A stretch of DNA of 22,600 bases from positions 1 to 22,600 of the forward strand of contig JACPKO010000043.1 of the NCBI GenBank assembly GCA_016186985.1. Reading direction: 5' to 3'. Both the position numbers and the translations under genes were made by a program. The notes beneath the pieces were generated by a model. That model was not told where the DNA came from. It searched no databases and saw nothing but the letters and a program-made list of their open reading frames with translations. Positions 1 to 6,934 of this stretch are shown piece after piece; the first letter of the stretch is position 1, and each line of letters starts with the position of its first letter. Source of the DNA: Candidatus Daviesbacteria bacterium (GTDB lineage: Bacteria > Patescibacteriota > Microgenomatia > Daviesbacterales > UBA10151).

Positions 1-13
1 GTTAAAAGAAAAT

Positions 14-589
14 TCAGTAAAAATCCGCAAGTGATCTTCCGGCGCGTTCAATATGATCTGGAAAAACCGGATCTAAATCACCCAACCTGTACCTTCCTGT
101 AACGATTCTTCTTTGTACTCTATTTCTACCTTTGTCTTTAGCTGGACCCTGACCTTGTTCCCTGAATCTTATTTCTTGAAGATAAAAACCATCTTGGATC
201 GATGGAATTTCAATAACTCCCCGAATCGGTGGTTCGTAGAACCTTCGATCTATTAAGAGGGGTTCAGTATCTGGTCTACTCAGGTTCCTCATTACTGATC
301 TGGAAAACCTATCTGTTCCTGGCAAATCAGGAAGAGGGAATTTGAATTCATCATGAATGTCGTAGCTTGCCTCATCGAGCGTTTTTAGAAAAGAAACAGC
401 AGTGTTAAAGGCTAATCTATAGCCCTCGCCGCGGAACTTATAAGCTAACCCAAGTAAGGCTATTCCAATTCCTCCTGCGCTTATGGCAACAGAGTAGGAT
501 TGACGCATGCTACGAGCAAGATCCAGCATTGCCTCTAGAGAGGGTATTTGCAAATCATGGTGTCGACCTTCAATTTTTTCTGGTGGCAT
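14..589 (-). CDS. Hypothetical protein, one membrane segment (191 aa)
   Basis: I do not recognise this protein. It has a hydrophilic N-terminus, one hydrophobic glycine-rich stretch (around YSVAISAGGIGIALLGLAY) that could span the membrane, and a C-terminal half rich in Arg, Pro and Asp with no catalytic motif I can identify. The open frame extends upstream to a TTG at 670. I prefer the ATG at 587-589 because a good sigma-70-type promoter (TTGACT, 17 bases, TATATT) lies inside that extension, with its -10 box 16 bases before this ATG. There is no clear Shine-Dalgarno sequence. The gene runs the same way as the next unknown gene (820-1449), but palindromic repeats separate them, so I infer separate transcription. 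Function unknown. Confidence 0.6.
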   Translation of the reverse strand: MPPEKIEGRHHDLQIPSLEAMLDLARSMRQSYSVAISAGGIGIALLGLAYKFRGEGYRLAFNTAVSFLKTLDEASYDIHDEFKFPLPDLPGTDRFSRSVMRNLSRPDTEPLLIDRRFYEPPIRGVIEIPSIQDGFYLQEIRFREQGQGPAKDKGRNRVQRRIVTGRYRLGDLDPVFPDHIERAGRSLADFY

Positions 590-605
590 AGTTTTTAGCC
601 TGACA

Positions 606-634
606 AATATACCCGCCTTCCTTATTAAAGTCAA
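606..634 (-). promoter_or_regulatory. Promoter for the 191-aa gene
   Basis: On the minus strand TTGACT (629-634) is followed by a 17-base spacer and TATATT (606-611). Transcription would start about 10 bases before the ATG at 589. This decides the start codon of the downstream gene. Confidence 0.6.
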
Positions 635-679
635 ATGCCCCTTGAGTATTGAATTTACAGGATTTAACAATTAAACTAT

Positions 680-807
680 AAGCAAAGCTTTTCTTTGAAT
701 AAGACTTATGCGTTTATCTCGATAAAACCCCGACTTTGAAATCGTGGGTTTTCCAGACTCGGACGAAGTCCGATCGAGAGAAGATACCCCGACCGTTAGG
801 TCGTGGG
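680..807. repeat. Cluster of REP-like palindromes between genes
   Basis: Several short dyads lie between two minus-strand genes. AAGC-AAA-GCTT is at 680-690. CGGAC-GAA-GTCCG is at 760-772. Two 21-base elements of the form CCCCGAC-N7-TCGTGGG are at 728-748 and 787-807; their arms are identical and their centres differ, and the second centre forms its own GACC-GTTA-GGTC stem. A 64-codon open frame crossing this DNA (671-865) is made of repeat sequence and overlaps the next gene, so I do not treat it as a gene. No transposase is visible in the window. Confidence 0.65.
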
Positions 808-819
808 TAGATTCATTTT

Positions 820-1449
820 TTAAAGAATCAGAGCCACTCCTTGTTCCTCTAAAGGAATTGTCCATCTCAATATTGGCCTGGGGGAAGATATATTAGGAGT
901 TTCCAGATAAGAGTCTGCACAAAAAAATTCCGGAAAATCCCTTCTGAGTTGATTAAGTCTAGTTTTTACTAACCTCCTCATAACCCAACTTGGGTAAGAT
1001 TCTACATATAAAAATCCCTCCTCACCTTCTTTACGATTACCTGCCGGTGAATAATCGGGTGGTTTTTGAGTTACTACATACTCAGCCCAATGGGGATATT
1101 TTTCTAACCCCTGGCCCAATAACCTGAATGAGTCAAGGAAAACTCCGGGATCTACCGTTCTTGCTGAACGTAATCTTAGTAAAGCTTTTGTTGTAAAAGG
1201 TTCATGAAACTCCATCATCAATCTGCTTATTTTCTGGCTTGGATGTTGATACCAGCTGGATTCATTCCTGGCAAACACCTTTCCCCCGTATTCAAAGCAG
1301 GCATGGTTAATTTGAGATTTTACCCTCCAAACATCAATTCCAACCTCACTTGCTACTACTTCAGTAAGATTATAAAAGGGTGGTTGGTCAAAAAAGTTTT
1401 GGTTGTCACCTAAAACAATCGGTGCATGCATCACTTCATATTCAGGCAT
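820..1449 (-). CDS. Hypothetical protein (209 aa)
   Basis: This is a soluble-looking protein of 209 residues with no signal peptide or membrane segment. It is rich in aromatic residues and arginine, and I cannot match it to a family. Codon use resembles the neighbours and the frame is long and uninterrupted, which supports a real gene. The start at ATG 1447-1449 is supported by a perfect TATAAT -10 box at 1458-1463, only 8 bases upstream, which would give an almost leaderless mRNA. It is divergent from the aminotransferase pseudogene at 1588, with 138 bases between them that hold a perfect dyad. Function unknown. Confidence 0.7.
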   Translation of the reverse strand: MPEYEVMHAPIVLGDNQNFFDQPPFYNLTEVVASEVGIDVWRVKSQINHACFEYGGKVFARNESSWYQHPSQKISRLMMEFHEPFTTKALLRLRSARTVDPGVFLDSFRLLGQGLEKYPHWAEYVVTQKPPDYSPAGNRKEGEEGFLYVESYPSWVMRRLVKTRLNQLRRDFPEFFCADSYLETPNISSPRPILRWTIPLEEQGVALIL

Positions 1450-1457
1450 AACAAGGG

Positions 1458-1486
1458 ATTATATACATAACTTGCAAATTTATAAA
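1458..1486 (-). promoter_or_regulatory. Promoter of the 209-aa gene, leaderless type
   Basis: The -10 box is TATAAT (1458-1463). The -35 candidate is TTTATA (1481-1486), weak, with a 17-base spacer. The start codon follows the -10 box by 8 bases, so the transcript would have a leader of about 1-2 bases. Confidence 0.5.
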
Positions 1487-1496
1487 TATACTCGTC

Positions 1497-1521
1497 TTTT
1501 ACTAACCTATAGTTAGTGAAA
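1497..1521. promoter_or_regulatory. Dyad in a divergent intergenic region
   Basis: ACTAAC (1501-1506), spacer CTATA, GTTAGT (1512-1517) is a perfect 6-bp inverted repeat. It is extended by TTT/AAA on the outside after one mismatch. It sits between two divergent genes and upstream of both candidate promoters, as an operator would, but it has no known binding protein. Confidence 0.35.
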
Positions 1522-1587
1522 AATTTTAAGGTGGGGAATTCGGGATCTGGACAAATTTATTAAAATGATTTAAAAATATTTCGCCCA

Positions 1588-2624
1588 ATGAAAAAAATTT
1601 TCTTCACTGTAGGGCCCTCACAAATTTATCCAACAGTACCTTCTCATATCAAAAAAGCGATAAAGAGCGATGTTTTATCAATGAGCCATAGGGGTCAGGA
1701 GTTTAAGGATATATACAAAAGTACAGTGGATGGTTTAAGAAAACTTCTAAATATACCCGCAGATTTCGAAATTGTCTTCGTTTCTTCCGCCCTGGAGGCC
1801 ATGGAACGGGTTATACAGGCGATGTCGCACAATAATACATACCACATTTTAACCGGTTTTTTTGGCAAGACCTGGTTAAACATAGCCCGGGACTTGGGCA
1901 AGTCCCCCGGATTTTTTCAATTCTTTGCTTGGGAGAAAAATTCAGTTGTTTTAGAAAGTCTGGAAAAAATCGAAATTCCAACAGAAAGTGAACTGGTTTG
2001 CATAACCCAAAACGATACATCAGTCGGGTTTTCAATTCCAATGGAAGAAATTTATGCCCTCCGGAAAAGAAATCCTGAAAAATTATTTGCCCTGGATATT
2101 GTCTCATCAGTCCCATATGTAGATTAATTAAAATGGTGGAGACTTCACAAAAATTTCAGACAGTTGAGACACCAAATGTACTCGGAATCTATCTTTTAGA
2201 TTGTGTGATTAAGGATTTTCTGAAAATTGGCATAAGAACCTTAAGAAAACAAACTGACGAGAAAGCTCAAATGTTGTATAGTTTTTTCTCTAAGCCCGAA
2301 TACTTAGGATCGCAGGCAAAGCCGAGAACCGCAAGCTCCGCTTATATGACTTATGTAAAAAACCCAAAATACCGATCTAATACAACCCTGGTTTTTGAAA
2401 TCAGCGGCGGTAGTGAGTCATCCAGGAAATTTGCGGCAGGATTTGGGCTAATTTTAGGCGCCGGATATTCAGGGTTTAAAAAGAAACATTTGCGCATAGC
2501 TAACTTCCCTGCCCTGTCAGAAAGAGATATAAGAAAATTGATACAGGTTTTAGAAAAATATTCCAAAAGATTTTTAATTGAATCTTTGGTAAAATTACCC
2601 AGTCAGGAGAGGTCGCATAAGTGA
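1588..2624 (+). pseudogene. Aminotransferase class V (SerC-like), internally deleted
   Basis: Two frames together resemble a class V PLP-dependent aminotransferase of the phosphoserine/alanine-glyoxylate type. The first (1588-2127, 179 aa) carries TVGPSQIYP, SMSHRGQEF and the cofactor-aspartate region LDIVSSVPYVD, then stops at TAA 2125-2127. The second (2133-2624, frame shifted) resumes at SQKFQTVETPNVLGIYLL and continues to the end of the C-terminal domain with IRIANFP-like LRIANFPALS. From family knowledge, about 50-60 residues belong between these points, including the SVQK-type motif with the Schiff-base lysine. They are absent, and the joint also changes frame. I infer a dead enzyme. 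A possible promoter is TGGACA (1548-1553), 17 bases, TAAAAA (1571-1576), with the ATG 11 bases further on. A simple sequencing error could not remove this much. Confidence 0.8.
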
Positions 2625-2631
2625 CTCAGAT

Positions 2632-2713
2632 GGAGGAGTTGAGCAATGGTGGCTCATCAGTCTTGAAAACTGAGGCTCGAAAGGGCATGTGGGTTCGACC
2701 CCCACCTCCTCCG
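2632..2713 (+). tRNA. tRNA-Ser(UGA)
   Basis: The acceptor stem is GGAGGAG / CTCCTCC, with discriminator G at 2713. The D arm is GAGC/GCTC. The anticodon stem TCAGT/ACTGA holds loop CTTGAAA, which reads UGA. A class II variable arm has the stem GCTC-GAAA-GGGC, and the T arm is GTGGG-TTCGACC-CCCAC. The CCA end is not encoded. The gene sits directly downstream of the broken aminotransferase and upstream of the HNH pseudogene. Confidence 0.95.
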
Positions 2714-2766
2714 CATATTAAACGAGCCTACTTTACAAATAAAACCCGAAGATATAAAGTAGATTT

Positions 2767-3253
2767 ATGAGGTATATCCGACATCCAAACGTAAGTTGAA
2801 TTATTTGTGGCAAGCCCATTTATAAAAGACCCTGGGAAATATCAAGAAATAATGGTCGTGTATTCTGTAGTATGTCATGTTATGGAAAATCCATAGGAAA
2901 GAAAAGCCTTGTTTAGTTTGCAAAACCCCCATATTAGCAGGTTTTAATAAGAAAACTTGAGTAGGGAATGCGCAAATAAACATAGAGTTGGGATAAAATA
3001 TAAACTAAATCGTCCAAGAGATAAAGTTGTTGACCAACGGAGACTAAAATTACGTTTACTTAAACTACGAGGTCAAGCTTGCGAAATTTGTGGTTACAGT
3101 AAAATAGAAATACTTCATGTTCATCACAAGGACCGGAATCGAAAAAATAACAATCTGGATAATTTAAAATTAATTTGTCCTAACTGCCACTATGAAGAAC
3201 ATCATTTAAAGAAAAGTTGGTTAAAAGCGATTAATCTTGATAAACTGCAATAG
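2767..3253 (+). pseudogene. HNH endonuclease with N-terminal zinc ribbon, degraded
   Basis: The C-terminal part (from about 2960 to the TAG/TAA region at 3253) is an intact HNH nuclease domain: CEICGY, then HVHHKDRNRKNNNLDNL, then CPNCHYEEHH. This gives two CxxC zinc pairs around an HH-N-H core. Reading upstream, recognisable protein continues to an ATG at 2767 but is interrupted three times. A TGA at 2797-2799 stands where a cysteine of a CxxC pair would be (S-stop-IICGKPIY). One base is missing in the A run near 2902-2905, before KPCLVCKTPILAGFNKKT. One base is missing near 2959, in the codon before SREC. With these repaired the frame is about 160 residues. I infer a decayed mobile-type nuclease. 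A TTG start at 2957 giving only the HNH domain is possible but has no ribosome site. Confidence 0.75.
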
Positions 3254-3275
3254 TAGTTATTCTCTGAGTTCGGCC

Positions 3276-3330
3276 TCGCGAAGCGATGGGGAAATTTACC
3301 TTTTGCGCTAGCAAAGGGCAAGCTTTGCTT
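3276..3330. repeat. Three adjacent short hairpins
   Basis: In the 244-base gap before the macroglobulin gene, TCGC-GAA-GCGA (3276-3286), CCTTTTGC-GCTA-GCAAAGG (3299-3317) and AAGC-TTT-GCTT (3320-3330) follow one another. A further AAGC-TCTT-GCTT lies at 3438-3449. They have the same small-hairpin style as the arrays near 0.7 kb and 20.1 kb. The rest of the gap holds only the promoter at 3448-3476. Confidence 0.6.
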
Positions 3331-3447
3331 AATCTCACCCTCTCCGCATAAATTACACAAATTTTCTGATATTGTTGACACTCCTACAATCCTGTATACC
3401 ACTTGCAAATAAATTTGCTGCGAGTATAACCATTCGTAAGCTCTTGC

Positions 3448-3476
3448 TTCACAAAGAGCAACGACTGGTATATAAT
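3448..3476 (+). promoter_or_regulatory. Promoter of the macroglobulin gene
   Basis: TTCACA (3448-3453), 17-base spacer, TATAAT (3471-3476). The ATG follows 21 bases after the -10 box. No Shine-Dalgarno sequence is visible between them. Confidence 0.6.
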
Positions 3477-3497
3477 TTTTTAAAGTTTAAACCCTAA

Positions 3498-6400
3498 ATG
3501 GGACTTAAAGATTTTTTTCTAAAATTAAGCAAAGCTTTTCTTCGAATAAAACAAATAATTTTCAGCAAAGCTTTTTTCCTCTTATTTTTGGTGATCCTTT
3601 TTACTGGCCTGGTATTTTTGCCGATACCGGTAAAGGACAAATTTTTAAAGCCAAAACTCCTGCCCAGTCCCGGCGTTGAGCTAAATACCCAGGAGGCGCA
3701 GCCCGTATCCGAATCTACTACGGATTCTTACGGTAATGTCAGGACTAATCCTTACCAGGTTCCCCAGATATATATTTCCGGAGGAGAACAGGGATATTCA
3801 AGCGGCGGGATGATTGCGCTAGCCTCAACTGATGAGCCTGCTGTGGTGATCGGAGGATACAACGTTACAGGAGACGCGCAGATAGATATGTATGAAGCGG
3901 ATGAGCCCGGACTCCTTGATTATTTAACCCATGATAAAGACGGCAAACAAACCAAGTCCAAGCCGGATTTAGCCAAGTTGAGATTCATAACAAATGTAAA
4001 GCATGCTGTTGATACCTCTTCTTACCAGGGGTCAAAAATCCCGTTGCCGCTGGGGGAAACCGGGATTTGGTATCTAAAAGTAAAAATGGGCACTATAAAT
4101 GCAGATGCTTATATAATCCGCTCAAATATTGGGATAGTTACTAAGGAAGGCGATAACGAATTAATTTATTGGGGGCAGAACTTTAAAACCAAAAGAAGTA
4201 TTTCTGACGGAACGGTCAAACTGCTTGATATGACAGATCCCCAAAAGGAACTTCAGCTTGTTTCATTTAACGCAGAGGGTTTGGCCCGGACAAATTTGCT
4301 TCAAGAAGCCGATATAGCTTTGGTTAGCCAGGGAAGCGACCGGGCGATTATTCCTTTGAATTTAAAATACCTTAACACAGGCTACAATTATAAACAGTTT
4401 GGACCTAAATCCCCTCTCACCCGTTATTTTGTTTTTACTGACCGGCCCCTTTATAAGCCCGGCGATGTTGTTAATTTTAAAACTGTCCTAAGGGATGATG
4501 ATGACGGCCGCTACACAATACCCGGTGATGAAGCTACTGTTAAAATTTTTAACGGCTATTATTATGAAGGGTCAACTGAGCAGCCGGTATTTGAAAAAAA
4601 TTATCCGGTATCGGAAGACGGAACAATAAACGGGCAATATAAAATCCCTTTAGAGGGTAGCGTTGGCAACTACAATATATATATTACTGTCCCCTCAGCC
4701 AAAAGAATCACGAGCTATTGGGATTCAGAATACGCAAGCAACAGTGTTTCATTTGATGTGCAGTTTTTTAGGAAACCGGAATTCTCAATTGACGTAACAT
4801 TGCCTCAGGCCGAAGTCATTGCGGGCGACGGCGCGTCTTTTAAGATAACCGGAAATTATTTTTCAGGCCAGCCTTTGACAGGACAGACAGTCAAATACAA
4901 AGTTTCCGCAGCTAACTTTTACGAATACCAGTATTTTTCCGATATCGAAAACTCAGGAGACTTGTCTGATGAGTACCGCTACGGGTATAGTTATGAGTCA
5001 AATGAAGTTGCTTCGGGAACTGCTTCACTAGACCAAAATGGGGAGGCTGAAATTAGCCTTGACACTAAGCTGAAATATGGTGATGGTAAAACCCAGGTTT
5101 TCTCGATTGAGGCAACTATTGATGACGGTTCGCTGGAGCCTTCCTTCAGCAGAAGGAATATGCTGGTTTTTGCAGGAGAGTACGGGATATACCGCACCGA
5201 CACCTTGTATGGTTCAAAAGTTAACACCCCCCTCTCCCTGCCTGTTGTACTCAAGCCTTACAGAAACAATTTCAACCTATCCGGGGTTAAGCTTAGCGCA
5301 AAAGTGCATAGGGAAAATTGGATAGAGTTTCAGGAACCAAACCAAAAATACCCCAGCTACAAAAGGGAAGAGGAAGAACTGCCGGATTTAGATGTTTTAT
5401 CTGACAGTCAGGGAAAAGCCGAATTTAGATTCAGTCCAAAAAAAGTAGGCTCATACAAATTTACGGTCGAGGGAAAAGACGGACGGGGTAATTTGATTTC
5501 TAAAGTTTTTTACGCTTATGTATCGGCGGATGACCAGCCTTATTATACTCAATATGGGAATAATAATTTAACTATTGCCGCAGACAAACAAAAATATTCC
5601 CCCACTGACACAGTACATTTTAGTATTTTTTCCCAAATTCCGGACAGGGACATATTGCTGTCGCTTGAACGCGGGAGAGTAAACAGGTTTCAGATAGTCC
5701 GCTTAAACGGTAAAACCGGCTCAATTGATGTGCCTCTTGTAAATACTGATATTCCAAATATGTATGCTGACGTTTCAAGTTTTTCTTCAAGTGCGCTTGA
5801 CTCAAACGAAACTGACGTAATCTTATCTTCCACTTCCAAAAAGCTCTTTGTAAACATTACACCGCAGGATACAACATTTGGTCCGGGTGAGGAGGTTAGT
5901 GTTAATGTTTCAACCACGGATAGCGGAGGCAATCCGGTTGCCGCTGATTTGGCACTCTGGACAGTTGATAAAGCAATTTTTGAATTATCTGATAATAAAC
6001 TGGGGGATATTTTTGACACTTTTTGGCATAAAAGATTTAACTCGACCCAATCCGCACACTCGCTTGAAGGGATTTTAGTCAACCAGGCGGAAGGCGGCGG
6101 GTGTTTTGCCAGAGACACGCAAATACTTATGGCAGATGGAAAAACTAAAAACATTGAGGAGGTTAGGGTAGGCGATTATGTATTAACCAGGAGCGAAAAG
6201 GACGCTAATCTAGTTAATGCAAAAGTCTTAGGTAACCACGAAGCGGATGCCGGCGGATATTTAATACTTAACGGCGATCTTAAAGTGACAGCAAACCATA
6301 TCCTTCGGGTTAATAACAAATGGATGGAAGCAGGAAGTGCGCAGATTGGGGATGAATTTACAGATAACGTCGGCAGCCAGGTTAAAATTTCTTCAATAGA

Positions 6401-6917
6401 ATGGCAAAGGGGAAAATTTAAAGTCTATAACCTGGAAGTTGAAAAATACCATACATATTTTGCAGGAGGGGTTTGGGTCCATAACCAAAAAGGTATTGTG
6501 AGAAATGCCTTTAAAGATACCGCATACTGGAATCCGAGTCTTCATACAGATGCAAGCGGGCGGGCCCAAATAAGTTTTAAACTGCCTGATAATTTAACTA
6601 CATGGACAATAGCTGCAGTCGGCTCAACTGCAGACACAAAAGTTGGCCAGACAACCAGTGAGATTGTCGTTACTAAAGATGTAGCTGTGAGACCGGTACT
6701 TCCAAATATTATGCGCACCGGGGATGAAATAGTTTTGTCTGCAATTGTCCAAAATTTTACAAATGAAGACCAAACATTTGACGTAGATTTAAACTTTGAT
6801 TCCGGGGAAGTTGAGGACGCTTTAAAGTCCGATGTGGTAATTAAATCCAAGGGAAGGCAGCAATTTTACTGGAAGACGAAAGTTACAAAAGAAAATGACA
6901 AATCAAAGCTCGTATGA
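3498..6917 (+). CDS. Alpha-2-macroglobulin, N-terminal part with nested Hint domain
   Basis: This is the N-terminal 1139 residues of a bacterial alpha-2-macroglobulin, a surface protease trap. Residues about 26-43 form a signal anchor. Macroglobulin beta-domains follow; one begins near residue 312 with YFVFTDRPLYKPGD. The A2M signature DTAYWNPSLHTD...LPDNLTTW lies near residues 1003-1036. Between them, at residues 869-996, sits a Hint/intein-like domain (listed separately), directly after a GGG run where bacterial homologues usually have the glycine-rich bait segment. The frame ends at TGA 6915-6917 only because a 19-bp tandem duplication shifts it. Removing one copy joins this ORF to the next one as a single protein of about 1751 residues, a normal length for the family. 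Codons 11-19 lie in a 26-bp repeat also found at 680-705. The gene is co-directional with the thioester part and the Memo gene. Confidence 0.9.
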   Translation: MGLKDFFLKLSKAFLRIKQIIFSKAFFLLFLVILFTGLVFLPIPVKDKFLKPKLLPSPGVELNTQEAQPVSESTTDSYGNVRTNPYQVPQIYISGGEQGYSSGGMIALASTDEPAVVIGGYNVTGDAQIDMYEADEPGLLDYLTHDKDGKQTKSKPDLAKLRFITNVKHAVDTSSYQGSKIPLPLGETGIWYLKVKMGTINADAYIIRSNIGIVTKEGDNELIYWGQNFKTKRSISDGTVKLLDMTDPQKELQLVSFNAEGLARTNLLQEADIALVSQGSDRAIIPLNLKYLNTGYNYKQFGPKSPLTRYFVFTDRPLYKPGDVVNFKTVLRDDDDGRYTIPGDEATVKIFNGYYYEGSTEQPVFEKNYPVSEDGTINGQYKIPLEGSVGNYNIYITVPSAKRITSYWDSEYASNSVSFDVQFFRKPEFSIDVTLPQAEVIAGDGASFKITGNYFSGQPLTGQTVKYKVSAANFYEYQYFSDIENSGDLSDEYRYGYSYESNEVASGTASLDQNGEAEISLDTKLKYGDGKTQVFSIEATIDDGSLEPSFSRRNMLVFAGEYGIYRTDTLYGSKVNTPLSLPVVLKPYRNNFNLSGVKLSAKVHRENWIEFQEPNQKYPSYKREEEELPDLDVLSDSQGKAEFRFSPKKVGSYKFTVEGKDGRGNLISKVFYAYVSADDQPYYTQYGNNNLTIAADKQKYSPTDTVHFSIFSQIPDRDILLSLERGRVNRFQIVRLNGKTGSIDVPLVNTDIPNMYADVSSFSSSALDSNETDVILSSTSKKLFVNITPQDTTFGPGEEVSVNVSTTDSGGNPVAADLALWTVDKAIFELSDNKLGDIFDTFWHKRFNSTQSAHSLEGILVNQAEGGGCFARDTQILMADGKTKNIEEVRVGDYVLTRSEKDANLVNAKVLGNHEADAGGYLILNGDLKVTANHILRVNNKWMEAGSAQIGDEFTDNVGSQVKISSIEWQRGKFKVYNLEVEKYHTYFAGGVWVHNQKGIVRNAFKDTAYWNPSLHTDASGRAQISFKLPDNLTTWTIAAVGSTADTKVGQTTSEIVVTKDVAVRPVLPNIMRTGDEIVLSAIVQNFTNEDQTFDVDLNFDSGEVEDALKSDVVIKSKGRQQFYWKTKVTKENDKSKLV
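6102..6485 (+). other. Hint domain (bacterial intein-like) inside the macroglobulin
   Basis: The domain covers residues 869-996 (128 aa) of the macroglobulin ORF. Block A starts with Cys869 (CFARDTQILMADG, then IEEVRVGDYVLT). Block B is VTANH, with Thr931 and His934 in the TxxH arrangement. The block F-like stretch is YNLEVEKYHTYFAGG. Block G is VHN, with His995-Asn996. The next residue is Gln997, not the Cys/Ser/Thr that splicing inteins need. This fits bacterial intein-like (BIL type A) domains, which often cleave rather than splice. There is no homing endonuclease insert. I infer that self-cleavage at one or both ends is possible. Confidence 0.85.
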
Positions 6918-6934
6918 CAAATCAAAGCTCGTAT
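6895..6934 (+). repeat. Exact 19-bp tandem duplication causing a frameshift
   Basis: The 19-base unit ATGACAAATCAAAGCTCGT occurs at 6895-6913 and again at 6914-6932, and the first two bases of a third unit follow. Nineteen is not a multiple of three, so the second copy moves the macroglobulin out of frame and creates the TGA at 6915-6917. Deleting one copy restores the natural reading N-D-K-S-K-L-V-F-S-A-K. The perfect identity points to a recent event, slippage, or an assembly artefact. Confidence 0.95.

Noticed and set aside
671..865. 64-codon minus-strand ORF
   Set aside because: It consists of the palindromic repeats at 680-807 and overlaps the end of the 209-aa gene. No ribosome site or promoter of its own.
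2797..2799. UGA recoding (as in Gracilibacteria) to explain the stop in the HNH gene
   Set aside because: Other genes here end at UGA normally, the expected residue is Cys not Gly, and two frameshifts accompany it.
2957..3253. Functional 98-aa HNH gene starting at TTG 2957
   Set aside because: No ribosome site, and clear protein homology continues upstream in shifted frames, so a broken longer gene explains it better.
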